Shown: positions 48,712 to 58,236 of the stretch, in pieces | Position numbering within the stretch: the stretch's first letter is position 1 | Layout of the letters: each line of letters opens with the position of its first letter | Assembly: GCF_004785955.1 (NCBI RefSeq) | Contig: NZ_SJER01000001.1 | Location: forward strand, 62,001-126,000 | DNA: 64,000 nt | Direction: 5' to 3' | From: Halostella litorea | Lineage (GTDB): Archaea; Halobacteriota; Halobacteria; Halobacteriales; Natronoarchaeaceae | Made by a program: the position numbers and the translations under genes | The notes under the pieces: generated by a model | What the model saw: the letters and a program-made list of their open reading frames with translations, nothing else | Database searches by the model: none | What the model was told of the DNA's origin: nothing

Positions 48712-50431
48712 GGTCGCCCCCGTCGGTGGCGACGCCGCGACCCTCGCCGGCGGCGTCCGGCGCGCCCGGGCCATCGTCGAAGGCGGCGTAGTCGACGCCG
48801 CCCGTCCTCGCGGGGTCGCGGTCGCGGTTCATCGTCGTGGCGTGGAGCGCGTAGTTGAGCGCGGCCTGCGAGAGCTGTTCGCCCCACAGCGCGTGGACCT
48901 CGCCCTTCCAGCGCTCCTGGAACAGTTCGTCCAGCGCCTCCCGGGCGGTCGGCTCGTCGTACTCGGGGTGGAGCTCCGCGGCCATCCGGTGACAGCAGAA
49001 GCCGCCCTGGCAGTTGCCCATCGACGCGCGCGTCCGGATGCGGACGGCGTTGAGGTCCGTGCCGGCCGACGCGATGGCGTCCTGCACCTCGGCGCGGGTG
49101 ACGGCCTCGCAGTCACAGACCACGGGGTTCGGGTCCGCGGAGGCCAGCACCTCCTCCGTGCGGGAGCCGAGCCGTTGGGTGCTCCGGCGGGCGACCGGCG
49201 AGCGCAGGCCGAAGCGGTCCATCGCGGCGTCCAGGTTCCCCGGGTGCTCGCTGCCCGGCAGGGGCTCGTCGGCGGTGCGACACTCCCCGCGGACGCCCAG
49301 TTGCTCGCAGACGTGGTCGCTTATCTCCTCGGCCATCATCCGGTAGGTGGTGAACTTCCCGCCGACGATGGAGGTGAGGCCGCGCAGGTCGTCTCGCTCC
49401 TCGTGGTCCAGCAGGAAGTAGTCCCGCGTGATGTCGGTCGGGTCCTCGCTGCCGACGTCCGGCGGCTCGTACAGCGGGCGGACGCCCCAGAACGACCGCA
49501 CCGTCCGGGCCTCCTCCAGGATGGGGACGAGTTCGGAGAGCGTGTCGATCATCAGGTCGACCTCCCACCCCTCCTCGGGGTACTCCGCGGGGTCCTCGAC
49601 CTCCTCGTCGGTCGTGCCGAGGATAGCGGTCGTCTCGTGGGGGACGACGATGTCGGCGTCGCCCTTCGGCCGGCAGCGGTTGACGACGGTGTCGACCTGC
49701 CGGCAGTTCATCACGACCATCACGCCCTTGGACGGTCGGACCTCCACGTCGACGCCGGCCATGTCGCCGATCTGTCCCGCCCACGCGCCCGTCGCGTTGA
49801 CGACGTAGTCGGCGTGCATCTCCTCGGTCGTGCCCGGGGTCGCGTGCTCGCGCTTGCCGGGGCCGCTCTCGTGGCGGACCTTCACCCCGGTCACGTCGTC
49901 CTCGTCGCCGAGCAGGTCGACCACCTCGGCGTGGGTCTCGATGCGTGCGCCGTGGTTCTCGGCGCTGACCGCGTTGGCGACACAGAGGCGGAACGGGTCG
50001 ATCGCCCCGTCGGGCACCTTGATCGCACGTTTCACGTCGCCGGCGAGGTACGGTTCGACCTCGCGGGCCTCCGCGGCGGTGAGTTCCTCGGCCGGGATGC
50101 CACACTCCCGACACCCCTCCAACTTCTCCCGGAAGTACTCGTCGGAGTCCTCGGGGCGCTGGACGAACAGGCCGCCGGTCTCCTCGACGCAGTGGCTCGC
50201 GATGTCCCGGAGGACGCGGTTCTCCTCGATGCACTCCGTCGCGCTGGCCTGGTCGGACACGGCGTACCGCCCGCCGCTGTGGAGCAGGCCGTGCATCCGC
50301 CCCGTCGTCCCGTGCGTGAGGTTCCCCTGCTCGACGAGGGTCACGTCGACCCCCCGCATCGCGAGGTCACGGGCGATCCCTGTCCCCGTCGACCCCCCGC
50401 CGATCACGAGAACCTCGGTGGTGTGAGTCAT
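48701..50431 (-). CDS. glpA: Glycerol-3-phosphate dehydrogenase subunit A
   Basis: A 576-residue FAD enzyme, the catalytic subunit of the glycerol-3-phosphate dehydrogenase. [20 protein letters not shown] is the FAD-binding motif, [20 protein letters not shown] is a family stretch, and [16 protein letters not shown] lies near the middle. The C-terminal BFD-like region binds 2Fe-2S ([27 protein letters not shown]). The ATG at 50431 fits the FAD motif; the 10-residue upstream extension is not family-like. It opens the glpABC operon opposite glpK. Confidence 0.94.
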   Translation of the reverse strand: MTHTTEVLVIGGGSTGTGIARDLAMRGVDVTLVEQGNLTHGTTGRMHGLLHSGGRYAVSDQASATECIEENRVLRDIASHCVEETGGLFVQRPEDSDEYFREKLEGCRECGIPAEELTAAEAREVEPYLAGDVKRAIKVPDGAIDPFRLCVANAVSAENHGARIETHAEVVDLLGDEDDVTGVKVRHESGPGKREHATPGTTEEMHADYVVNATGAWAGQIGDMAGVDVEVRPSKGVMVVMNCRQVDTVVNRCRPKGDADIVVPHETTAILGTTDEEVEDPAEYPEEGWEVDLMIDTLSELVPILEEARTVRSFWGVRPLYEPPDVGSEDPTDITRDYFLLDHEERDDLRGLTSIVGGKFTTYRMMAEEISDHVCEQLGVRGECRTADEPLPGSEHPGNLDAAMDRFGLRSPVARRSTQRLGSRTEEVLASADPNPVVCDCEAVTRAEVQDAIASAGTDLNAVRIRTRASMGNCQGGFCCHRMAAELHPEYDEPTAREALDELFQERWKGEVHALWGEQLSQAALNYALHATTMNRDRDPARTGGVDYAAFDDGPGAPDAAGEGRGVATDGGDHGD

Positions 50432-50674
50432 CCGTTTCCTGGGACGTGGGGTCGCTCCCACTTTACTTTACCGCCACATGCGATTGGACAGTAAACGATC
50501 CGAATCTGTCCGGTAGTTTTGCGAATATCTCCCGAATAGTCCCGTCTATCCCGGACTCAGGGAAAGTTTTATAATGAAAGTGCGTACTGTTTACTGATAG
50601 AGCGGTACCAACGATAAAGATATCACGGTGCCGTCAGTCCGGCACGAGCCGGCGCTACCACTGGTGAAAGAAAA
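50432..50674. promoter_or_regulatory. Divergent glpA-glpK control region
   Basis: A 243-bp gap between divergent genes. A TATA-like gttttataat at 50566-50575 lies on the glpK side, with a leader of about 75 nt containing GTGCCG/CGGCAC able to form a hairpin and a GGTGA near the start. The glpA side has cggtaaagtaaagtg on the minus strand. CAGTAAAC (50489-50496) and its complement GTTTACTG (50589-50596) form a widely spaced inverted pair, a candidate site for the glycerol regulator (GlpR-type). Confidence 0.6.
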
Positions 50675-52216
50675 ATGTCAAACGAAACATATGTGGGCGC
50701 GGTCGACCAGGGGACGACTGGCACGCGCTTCATGGTGTTCGACCACAGCGGTCAGGTGGTCGCGAACGCGTACGAGAAACACGAACAGATCTACCCGGAG
50801 CCGGGTTGGGTGGAACACGACCCGATGGAGATCTGGGAGAACACGAAGACGGTCGTGACCCGCGCGCTCGAGGACGCGGGCGTCGAGGCCGACCAGCTGG
50901 AGGCGCTCGGGATCACGAACCAGCGCGAGACGACGCTCCTGTGGGACGCCGACACCGGTCGACCGATCCACAACGCCATCGTCTGGCAGGACCGACGGAC
51001 GACCGACCGCGTCGAGGAACTGGAGGAGGCCGGCAAGGTCGAGGAGATCCGCGAGAAGACCGGGCTGGAGGCCGACGCGTACTTCTCGGCGACGAAGGCC
51101 GAGTGGCTGCTGGAGAACGCCGACCCGATCAAGACCCAGCGCGCACGGCCCGCCGACATCCATGAACGGGCCGCCGACGGGGACATCCTGTTCGGGACGA
51201 TAGACACCTGGCTCATCTACAACCTCACGGGCAACCACATCACCGAGGTGACAAACGCGTCTCGGACGATGCTGTACAACATCCGCGACCTGGAGTGGGA
51301 CGACGAACTGCTCGATGAGTTCGACGTACCCCGCGAGATGCTGCCGGAGGTCCGCCCCTCCAGCGACGAGGACCTCTACGGCCACACCGACCCCGACGGG
51401 TTCCTCGAAGCCGAGATACCGGTCGCCGGCGCGCTCGGCGACCAGCAGGCCGCGCTGTTCGGCCAGACCTGCTTCGACGAGGGCGACGCGAAGAACACGT
51501 ACGGCACCGGCTCCTTCTTCCTGATGAACACCGGCAACGACGCCGTCGCGAGCGACCACGGGCTGCTGACGACGATCGGCTTCCAGCGCTCGGGCGAACC
51601 GGTCCAGTACGCCCTTGAGGGGTCGATCTTCGTCACCGGCGCGGCCATCGAGTGGCTGGAGGACGTCGACCTCATCGAGAACGCCGCCGAGACGGCCGAA
51701 CTCGCGCGGAGCGTCGACTCCACCGACGGGGTGTACGTCGTGCCTGCGTTCACGGGCCTCGGCGCGCCCCACTGGGACCAGCGCGCCCGCGGCACCATCC
51801 TCGGGATGACGCGTGGCACCCGCCGCGAGCACATCGTCCGCGCGACGCTCGAATCGATCGCCTACCAGACCCGCGACGTGGCCGAGGCCATGGAGGCCGA
51901 CTCCGGCATCGACATGGCGACGCTGCGGGTCGACGGCGGCGCGGTCAAGAACAACTACCTCTGTCAGCTCCAGGCCGACATCATCGACACCGACATCGCG
52001 CGGCCGGAGGTCGACGAGACGACCGCGCTCGGCTCGGCGTACGCCGCCGGGCTGGCGGTCGACTACTGGGAGTCCGTCGACGAACTCCGCGACAACTGGC
52101 AGGTCGACCGCGAGTTCGAACCCGACATGGACCGCTCGAAGGCCGACGAGATGTACGGCCGCTGGGGCGACGCCGTCGAGCGCGCGAAAGGCTGGGCGCA
52201 GGACGGTGGTGAGTGA
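50675..52216 (+). CDS. glpK: Glycerol kinase
   Basis: A 513-residue FGGY kinase converting glycerol and ATP to glycerol-3-phosphate, the main route of glycerol use in haloarchaea. VGAVDQGTTGTRFMVFD is the N-terminal ATP-binding motif. GITNQRETTLLWD, the DTWLIYNLTG region, NTYGTGSFFLMNTG and GGAVKNNYLCQLQADI are family signatures. ATG at 50675; a GGTGA is 8 nt upstream. The stop is 2 nt before the next gene, so the two are cotranscribed. Length is normal. Confidence 0.96.
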   Translation: MSNETYVGAVDQGTTGTRFMVFDHSGQVVANAYEKHEQIYPEPGWVEHDPMEIWENTKTVVTRALEDAGVEADQLEALGITNQRETTLLWDADTGRPIHNAIVWQDRRTTDRVEELEEAGKVEEIREKTGLEADAYFSATKAEWLLENADPIKTQRARPADIHERAADGDILFGTIDTWLIYNLTGNHITEVTNASRTMLYNIRDLEWDDELLDEFDVPREMLPEVRPSSDEDLYGHTDPDGFLEAEIPVAGALGDQQAALFGQTCFDEGDAKNTYGTGSFFLMNTGNDAVASDHGLLTTIGFQRSGEPVQYALEGSIFVTGAAIEWLEDVDLIENAAETAELARSVDSTDGVYVVPAFTGLGAPHWDQRARGTILGMTRGTRREHIVRATLESIAYQTRDVAEAMEADSGIDMATLRVDGGAVKNNYLCQLQADIIDTDIARPEVDETTALGSAYAAGLAVDYWESVDELRDNWQVDREFEPDMDRSKADEMYGRWGDAVERAKGWAQDGGE

Positions 52217-52218
52217 GG

Positions 52219-53289
52219 ATGGTCGCTGAGCTGTCGGCGGCGGTCCTGCAGGTCCCGGTCGTCGGTATCGAAGCGGAGCATTTCATCGTGCTGGTGCTCG
52301 CGGCTGCGGCGGGCGGCGCGTTCGGCGCGGCGATCGGCGCGCTGCCGTCGTTCGTGTTCACCGGCTTCGTTGTCCTGCTCGGCGAGGGTCTAGCCGTGCT
52401 CAGCGGGACCGGGTCGGAGTTCAACAGCCTCGGCGGCACGGACCTCGCGGCCGGCGTCACCGGAACGATCGGGTTCGGGCCGGTCACCGGCCCGCACGTC
52501 GCCTTCGCCGGCGGCGTGGCGGCCACCGCGTACGCGGGCATGAAGTATCCCGAGATGGAGCCGGCCGGCTGGGACTTCCACTTCGGGAAGAACATCCTCT
52601 ACGCGTTCGGCACGAAGCCGGACATCCTCGCCGTCGGCGCTGTGTTCGGCGTGCTCGGGATGTTGATAGTGCGGATCGGCAACAACCTGGCGCTCCCGTT
52701 CGACACCATCGCCTTCGCGGTGTTCGCCACGGCGTTCCTCGCGCGGCCGGCCTTCGGCTACCCGGTCGTCGGGAGTGCCGGCGGGAGCGGCTACTTCGAC
52801 ATGGGGCCGTTCGAGCGCGAGGAGGAACGCGGCGACGGTAGCGGCCGACTCGCGGTCGAACCGTGGCTCCCACAGCAGTACAAGTGGTCCGGCGTCACGG
52901 CCATCGGCCTCGTCGGCGGCGCGCTTGGCGGCTGGACGTGGATCATGACCGGCAGCATCTTCATGGCGTACGGCATCTCCGCGGCCAGCCTGCTGTTTCT
53001 CAACCTCGGCGTCGAGAACTTCCCGGTCACCCACCACATCACGCTCGGGGGGTCGACGTTCGCCGTCGTCGCCGCGGGCGGGACCGGCAGCGAACTCGTC
53101 GTGATGCTCGCCGCCATCGCCGGCGGCGTCGTCGGCGCGCTGCTGGGGGAGATCACCCAGCGGCTCTTCTACGCCCACTCCGGGACCCACGTCGACCCGC
53201 CCGCGATGTCCATCTTCATCTACTCGCTGGCGATCGGCGTCCTCTACCTGGCGGACCTGCTGCCGAACTCGGGCTACCTCGGCCTCTGA
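52219..53289 (+). CDS. Membrane protein after glpK (GlpX-like, putative glycerol transport)
   Basis: A 356-residue integral membrane protein with about nine hydrophobic segments, rich in Gly and Ala. I see no NPA motif of aquaporins and no MFS signature. The gene begins 2 nt after glpK and is the same kind of neighbour often labelled as a putative glycerol-uptake protein in haloarchaeal glp clusters, so an uptake role is likely from context but unproven. ATG at 52219 is preferred over the GTG two codons upstream. Confidence 0.65.
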   Translation: MVAELSAAVLQVPVVGIEAEHFIVLVLAAAAGGAFGAAIGALPSFVFTGFVVLLGEGLAVLSGTGSEFNSLGGTDLAAGVTGTIGFGPVTGPHVAFAGGVAATAYAGMKYPEMEPAGWDFHFGKNILYAFGTKPDILAVGAVFGVLGMLIVRIGNNLALPFDTIAFAVFATAFLARPAFGYPVVGSAGGSGYFDMGPFEREEERGDGSGRLAVEPWLPQQYKWSGVTAIGLVGGALGGWTWIMTGSIFMAYGISAASLLFLNLGVENFPVTHHITLGGSTFAVVAAGGTGSELVVMLAAIAGGVVGALLGEITQRLFYAHSGTHVDPPAMSIFIYSLAIGVLYLADLLPNSGYLGL

Positions 53290-53374
53290 GGCGGTCCCGA
53301 ATTTTTTGGAACGCACCCGTCCCCAGCGGCGGCGTTTGCGGCCGGTTAAGTAGCTCCCGACGCGACCGGGTGGT

Positions 53375-54049
53375 ATGGACGCTCCCCCGCTCGCGGTCGA
53401 CATCGACGGCACGCTGACCCGCCCCGACGGCGGCCTCGACCCGCGGACGTTCGACGCGATCCGCGACTGGCCGGCCGACGTGGTCGTCGCAACCGGGAAG
53501 TCGTTTCCCTACCCCGTCGCGCTCTGTCAGTTCGTCGGCATCGAGGAGCTGGTGATCGCGGAGAACGGCGGCGTCGTCTGCACCCGCGACGACGTGTCGG
53601 TCGTCGGCGAGCGCGAGGCCGCCCGGGCCGTCGCCGAGGAGTTCGTCGCGCTCGGCCACGACCTCGGCTGGGGCGACGCCGACCTGATCAACCGCTGGCG
53701 GGAGACGGAGATCGCCGTGCGCCGGACCGCGCCGCTCGAACCGCTGGAGGAACTCGCCGCCGACCACGGGCTGACGGTCGTCGACACGGGCTACGCCTAC
53801 CACGTCAAGTCGCCGGATGTGAGCAAGGGCGCGGGGCTGGCGGCGCTCTGTGAGTCCCTGCCCCACGAACCGGCCGACTTCGTCGCCGTCGGCGACAGCG
53901 AGAACGACGTGTCGACGTTCGAGTGCGTCGGCCGGAGCTACGCCGTCGCCAACGCCGACGCGGCGGCGACCGCCGCCGCGGACGTCATCACCGAGGGCGC
54001 ACACGGGGAGGGGTTCCTCGAAGCGCTCGCCGCGGTCGGCGGGGACTGA
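53375..54049 (+). CDS. Phosphoglycolate phosphatase (HAD family)
   Basis: A 224-residue HAD-type phosphatase. AVDIDGTLTRPDGG has the nucleophile Asp and the second Asp. VVATGKSFPYPVAL, then KGAGLAALCE, and the metal-binding GDSENDVSTFECVG complete the motifs. The form matches the archaeal phosphoglycolate phosphatase of the Thermoplasma type, which removes phosphate from 2-phosphoglycolate. It is alone in its unit. A metabolic housekeeping role is likely. Confidence 0.85.
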   Translation: MDAPPLAVDIDGTLTRPDGGLDPRTFDAIRDWPADVVVATGKSFPYPVALCQFVGIEELVIAENGGVVCTRDDVSVVGEREAARAVAEEFVALGHDLGWGDADLINRWRETEIAVRRTAPLEPLEELAADHGLTVVDTGYAYHVKSPDVSKGAGLAALCESLPHEPADFVAVGDSENDVSTFECVGRSYAVANADAAATAAADVITEGAHGEGFLEALAAVGGD

Positions 54050-54108
54050 ACGCCGCCACAGCTCTCAATCCAGAAACACTTATTGGCGCGTTCCTTCACG
54101 GCTCCCCC

Positions 54109-54369
54109 ATGGGAACCCGGAGCGTAACTGCGGTCGGCTACGTCGTGTTCGGGGCCGTGATCGCCGCCATCCCGCTGTTTCTCGTGAGCGGGCCGGAACT
54201 GTTCTCCCCGTCCGCGGTCCTGCAGTACGCGGGCGGGGGGCTACTCGTGGTTGTCGGGGTCGGCGCGCTCCTCGGCGCGTCGGTGCTCGAATCCCGGCCG
54301 ACGCCGTTGATCGCCGCGGCGGGGGCGGTGGTCGGAGTCGTCGGGCTACTGGGACAGTTCCTGCTGTGA
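54109..54369 (+). CDS. Small membrane protein with three hydrophobic segments
   Basis: An 86-residue protein with three membrane helices (TAVGYVVFGAVIAAIPLFLV, a second from about LQYAGGGLLVVVGVGALLGA, and a third PLIAAAGAVVGVVGLLGQFLL-like). ATG at 54109; a TATA-like acttattgg is about 28 nt upstream, consistent with a leaderless mRNA. Family not recognised. Confidence 0.6.
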   Translation: MGTRSVTAVGYVVFGAVIAAIPLFLVSGPELFSPSAVLQYAGGGLLVVVGVGALLGASVLESRPTPLIAAAGAVVGVVGLLGQFLL

Positions 54370-54393
54370 CGGCTGACCGGGGACCGCCGCCGA

Positions 54394-54603
54394 CTACGGC
54401 AGGCTGATGCCGTGTCGCGAGAGGTACTTGCTGGCTCCCTTTATCTCCACGGGGCTGCCGATGATGCGGTAGTAGCCCTCCTCCTCGTAGATGCTCACCA
54501 CGAACTCCTCCTGAAGCCCGTCCTTCAGGCCGGCCGACCCGTCCAGGTCGTCGGTGGGGAGGACGATCTGGGTGCTGTCTCGGAGCCTGGACGGGTCCGG
54601 CAT
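54394..54603 (-). CDS. Small conserved haloarchaeal protein
   Basis: A 69-residue protein, DPSRLRDSTQIVLPTDDLDG then EEFVVSIYEEEGYYRIIGSP and VEIKGASKYLSRHGISLP. It is compact, with a strand-rich end, and resembles small haloarchaeal proteins sometimes given the VNG_1110C name; that link is from memory. No metal site or membrane helix is seen. It lies between the small membrane gene and the Drg GTPase gene, on the other strand. Confidence 0.6.
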   Translation of the reverse strand: MPDPSRLRDSTQIVLPTDDLDGSAGLKDGLQEEFVVSIYEEEGYYRIIGSPVEIKGASKYLSRHGISLP

Positions 54604-54751
54604 ACTCTATCCGTTCCGAACGGTGGCCGTGATATTAACGTGTCGAAGTGTCCCGGTTCCCGCAGCGGCCGGCGTCCGCCCCGAACCCGGGCCGTGCCGG
54701 CATCGCCCCGGAAGGAAGCCTTTTTCGGCGTCGGCGGCCGACTGGCGTACG

Positions 54752-55861
54752 ATGGGGCTCGAAGAGGAGATACAGGAGCTAGAGGAGGAGATAGCCACCA
54801 CTCCGTACAACAAATCCACCGAGGCCCACATCGGACGCCTGAAGTCCAAGCTCGCCGAGAAAAAGGAGAAGCTCGAAAATCAGAGTTCCGCCGGCGGCGG
54901 CACCGGCTACCACGTCGAGAAACACGGCGACGCGACGGTCGCGCTCGTCGGGTTCCCCAGCGTCGGCAAGTCGACGCTTCTGAACGCCATGACCAACGCC
55001 GACAGCGAGGTCGGCTCCTACGAGTTCACGACGCTGGACGTCAACCCCGGCATGCTCCAGTACAACGGCGCGAACATCCAGATGCTCGACGTCCCGGGGC
55101 TCATCGAGGGGGCCGCGAGCGGCCGCGGCGGCGGCCAGGAAGTGCTCTCGGTCGTCCGGGCCGCCGACCTGGCCGTGTTCGTCCTCTCCGCTTTCGAGAT
55201 CGACCAGTACGAACGGCTCCGCGAGGAACTGTACGCGAACAAGATCCGGCTCGATCAGGAGCCTCCCCGCGTGTCGATCACCAAGAAGGGCAAGGGCGGC
55301 CTGAAGATAAACGCCAGCGTCGACCTCGACATCTCCGAGGACGCGATCAAGGGCGTCCTCCGGGAACACGACTACATCAACGCCGACGTGGCGATCGGCG
55401 AGAACCTCGATATCGACCGGCTCATCGACGGCGTGATGGACAACCGCGAGTACATCCCCTCCGTCGTCACCGTCAACAAGGCCGACCTCATCGACCCCGA
55501 CTACCTCGAAACCGTCAATGACAACCTCCGCGCCCACGACATAGACCCGGACGACGCCGTGTTCATCAGCGCCGAGGAGGAGAAGGGCCTCGACGCCCTC
55601 GCCGAGCGCATCTGGGAGGAACTCGGCCTGATGCGGATCTACATGGACAAGCCCGGCCGCGGCGTCGACTACGAGGAGCCGCTCGTCCTCTTCGAGGGGG
55701 CGACGGTCGAGGACGCCTGCCACAAGCTCGGCGGCGAGTTCGAGGACCGCTTTCGCTTCGCCCGCGTCTCCGGGCCCAGCGCGAAACACGACGAACAGCA
55801 GGTCGGCACCGACCACGAACTCGCCGACGAGGACGTCCTCCGGCTGATCACCCGCAAGTGA
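54752..55861 (+). CDS. Drg-family GTP-binding protein
   Basis: A 369-residue OBG-type GTPase. A helical N-terminal coiled coil (EEEIQELEEEIATTPYNKST) precedes the G-domain: VGFPSVGKSTLL (G1), FTTLDVNPG (G2), DVPGLIEGAA (G3), VNKADL (G4) and FISAEEEKGLD (G5). The C-terminal TGS domain (about 290-369) has KPGRGVDYEEPLVL. Drg proteins bind ribosomes or translation factors. The ATG at 54752 fits the family; the longer upstream frame from 54554 does not. A TTTTT box is 25-30 nt before. Confidence 0.92.
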   Translation: MGLEEEIQELEEEIATTPYNKSTEAHIGRLKSKLAEKKEKLENQSSAGGGTGYHVEKHGDATVALVGFPSVGKSTLLNAMTNADSEVGSYEFTTLDVNPGMLQYNGANIQMLDVPGLIEGAASGRGGGQEVLSVVRAADLAVFVLSAFEIDQYERLREELYANKIRLDQEPPRVSITKKGKGGLKINASVDLDISEDAIKGVLREHDYINADVAIGENLDIDRLIDGVMDNREYIPSVVTVNKADLIDPDYLETVNDNLRAHDIDPDDAVFISAEEEKGLDALAERIWEELGLMRIYMDKPGRGVDYEEPLVLFEGATVEDACHKLGGEFEDRFRFARVSGPSAKHDEQQVGTDHELADEDVLRLITRK

Positions 55862-56295
55862 CGCGCCGCCGCACGGCGGCCGTCCTCGCGCTGGCGCTTT
55901 TCCCCTGGACCGTGACGCTCTACCCCGGCGGCAGCGGATTCGTCTTCCCGTGGGGGCTGTACTCGCCCGACCCCGGCGGGGTGGTGCTCGTGACCGACTA
56001 CTTCCTCGTCCACACCAACGCCGCGGCGCTCCCGCCCCACCTGACGGCGTGGGGCGTCGGCACGGCCGTCTACGCCCTCGCGCTCACGAGCGCCGCGCTC
56101 GGAACCGCGGCCGGCCGCGAGGACCGCCGCGTCACCGCGGCGCTGTTGGTGGTCGCTGCCGTCGCTCACCTCCGCTTCTCGCTCGGGACGGACCACGCCG
56201 GGGTCACCACGCTGCCGGTCGGCCCCGTGGCGCTGTTCGTCGTCGCCTGGTGGTTCCACGCCGGCGACCTCCGGCGGATCGCAGTGCCCGGGTAG
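55858..56295 (+). CDS. Haloarchaeal membrane protein (TIGR04206-like)
   Basis: A 145-residue protein with about four hydrophobic segments. FPWTVTLYPGGSGFVFPWGL and HLRFSLGTDHAGVTTLPVG are distinctive. It resembles the haloarchaeal membrane family TIGR04206, from memory. Start GTG at 55858 overlaps the stop of the Drg gene (GTGA), so it is translated with it. Function unknown. Confidence 0.6.
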   Translation: MTRRRTAAVLALALFPWTVTLYPGGSGFVFPWGLYSPDPGGVVLVTDYFLVHTNAAALPPHLTAWGVGTAVYALALTSAALGTAAGREDRRVTAALLVVAAVAHLRFSLGTDHAGVTTLPVGPVALFVVAWWFHAGDLRRIAVPG

Positions 56296-56386
56296 CCGCC
56301 GCGTGGGACCCGCTCGCACCGAGCGATCGCCGGAACCGCCCGCCCCTTCCGGTACCCTTTTCGAGCGAGCGACGGTACGTAGGGGT

Positions 56387-57145
56387 ATGAGCGCACCGCT
56401 CGACCACACGATGATGCGCGTCGAGGACCTGGATGCATCGCTGGACTGGTACCGGACACATCTCGACTACGAGGAGAAGGGCCGCTGGGAGGCCGACACG
56501 TTCACCAACGTGTTCCTCGGCCCCGAGGACGCCCACGACGAGGGCGCGCTGCTCGAACTCACGTACAACCACGACGGCCGCTCCTACGACATGGGCGACG
56601 CCTGGGGCCACATCGCCGTCCGCACGGAGGACGTGTACGACGCCTACGAGGAACTGATGGACGCCGGCGTCGAGGACTACCGCGACCCCGACTCCTGTGG
56701 CGGCGAGTACGCGTTCGTGAAAGACCCCGACGGCCACGAGATAGAGATCGTCGAGCGCGACCACGGGGCGCGCTGGAGCCTCGACCACACGATGATCCGC
56801 GTCGAGAACGCCGAGGAGGCGATCGGCTGGTACACCCGCGTGCTCGACTACGAGATGTTCCGCCGGAGCGAGCACGACTCCTTCGCGCTGTACTTCATGA
56901 AGCCCGCCGACGCCGCCGACGAGGCGATGTCGGTCGAACTCACGTACAACTACGACGGCCGCTCCTACGACGTGGGCGACGCGTGGGGCCACGTCGCCGT
57001 CGAGGTCGACGACCTCCAGGGCTTCTGGGACACCGCGATGCGGCGGGACGCCGAGGACTACCGCGACCCCGAGTCCTGCGACATGCGCTACGCCTTCACC
57101 AAGGACCCGGACGGCCGCGAAGTCGAGATAGTCACGGCGGACTGA
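56387..57145 (+). CDS. Tandem glyoxalase I-like VOC protein
   Basis: A 252-residue protein made of two close copies of one VOC domain (residues about 4-125 and 130-252). Each copy carries the metal set: [10 protein letters not shown] / [21 protein letters not shown] / [21 protein letters not shown] / [10 protein letters not shown], and HEIEIVE / REVEIVT. That pattern fits glyoxalase I (methylglyoxal detoxification). A single-chain tandem enzyme is seen in plants and some microbes. The ATG at 56387 is selected from the family N-terminus; the longer frame from 56303 is not. Confidence 0.82.
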   Translation: MSAPLDHTMMRVEDLDASLDWYRTHLDYEEKGRWEADTFTNVFLGPEDAHDEGALLELTYNHDGRSYDMGDAWGHIAVRTEDVYDAYEELMDAGVEDYRDPDSCGGEYAFVKDPDGHEIEIVERDHGARWSLDHTMIRVENAEEAIGWYTRVLDYEMFRRSEHDSFALYFMKPADAADEAMSVELTYNYDGRSYDVGDAWGHVAVEVDDLQGFWDTAMRRDAEDYRDPESCDMRYAFTKDPDGREVEIVTAD

Positions 57146-57255
57146 AACCCCGCCCACGTCGCTCCCGCATCGACCGACAACAACCCCCGACCGACCCGCT
57201 CTCCTCGCGCCCCGGATGCCAACCTTTCAAGCCGTCGCTCCCCTACGTGGGGGCG

Positions 57256-58236
57256 ATGGGAAACGCTGACCTGCGCGACCTGGCCGTCATCGAGACGGTG
57301 CCGTTCGACGACCTCGCGGGGAGCGTCGTCGGCGTGGACGCGCACAACTGGCTGTACCGCTACCTGACGACGACGGTGCGGTGGACCGAGGACGGCGCGT
57401 ACACGACCGCCGACGGCACCGAGGTGGCGAACCTGATCGGCGTCGTCCAGGGCCTGCCGAAGTTCTTCGAGGGCGACGTGACGCCGGTGTTCGTCTGGGA
57501 CGGCGGCCCCTCGGAGCTGAAGGCCGACGAGATAGCGGAGCGCCGCGAGGCCCGCGAGCAGCGCGAGGAGCAACTGGCCGAGGCCCGCGAGCGCGGCGAC
57601 GCCGTCGAGGCGGCCCGGCTGGACTCCCAGACACAGCGGCTCACCGACGTCATCCACCGGACGACGCGGGAGCTGCTCGACCTGCTCGACGTGCCCCAGG
57701 TCGAGGCCCCGGCGGAGGGCGAGGCGCAGGCCGCCCACATGGCCCGGCGGGGCGACGTCGACTACGCCGGGACGGAGGACTACGACGCCCTGCTGTTCGG
57801 CGCGCCCGAGACGCTCCGCCAGCTGACGAGCAAGGGCGACCCCGAACTGATGGACTTCGAGGCGACGCTCGCCGAACACGACTTCACCTGGGAACAGCTC
57901 GTCGACGCCGGGATCCTCTGTGGCACGGACTTCAACGAGGGCGTCAAGGGCATCGGCCCGAAGACCGCCGTCTCGGCGGTGAAGGAACACGGCGACCTCT
58001 GGGGCGTACTGGAGGCCCGCGACGCCTACGTCGAGAACGCCGACGTGGTGCGGACGCTGTTCCTGAACCCCTCGGTCACCGACGAGTACGAGTTCGAGAC
58101 GACGCTGTCGCCTGACGTCGCGGCCGCTCGCGAGTACGTGGTCGACGAGTGGGGCGTCAGCGAAAGCGAGGTCGAACGCGGCTTCGAGCGGATCGAGGAG
58201 TCGACGAGTCAGACGGGACTCGACCGCTGGACCTAG
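57256..58236 (+). CDS. fen: Flap endonuclease 1 (FEN1)
   Basis: A 326-residue structure-specific nuclease acting in lagging-strand maturation and repair. [12 protein letters not shown] and VFVWDGG hold the N-domain acidic residues; [13 protein letters not shown] and [17 protein letters not shown] hold the internal residues and the helix-hairpin-helix. The C-terminus QTGLDRWT fits a PCNA-binding PIP box. ATG at 57256. The stop TAG shares a CTAG with the stop of the ABC gene on the other strand. Confidence 0.93.
   Translation: MGNADLRDLAVIETVPFDDLAGSVVGVDAHNWLYRYLTTTVRWTEDGAYTTADGTEVANLIGVVQGLPKFFEGDVTPVFVWDGGPSELKADEIAERREAREQREEQLAEARERGDAVEAARLDSQTQRLTDVIHRTTRELLDLLDVPQVEAPAEGEAQAAHMARRGDVDYAGTEDYDALLFGAPETLRQLTSKGDPELMDFEATLAEHDFTWEQLVDAGILCGTDFNEGVKGIGPKTAVSAVKEHGDLWGVLEARDAYVENADVVRTLFLNPSVTDEYEFETTLSPDVAAAREYVVDEWGVSESEVERGFERIEESTSQTGLDRWT

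Noticed and set aside
48599-50494. 631-residue open frame on the plus strand
   Set aside because: Antisense to glpA and glpB. No recognisable domain.
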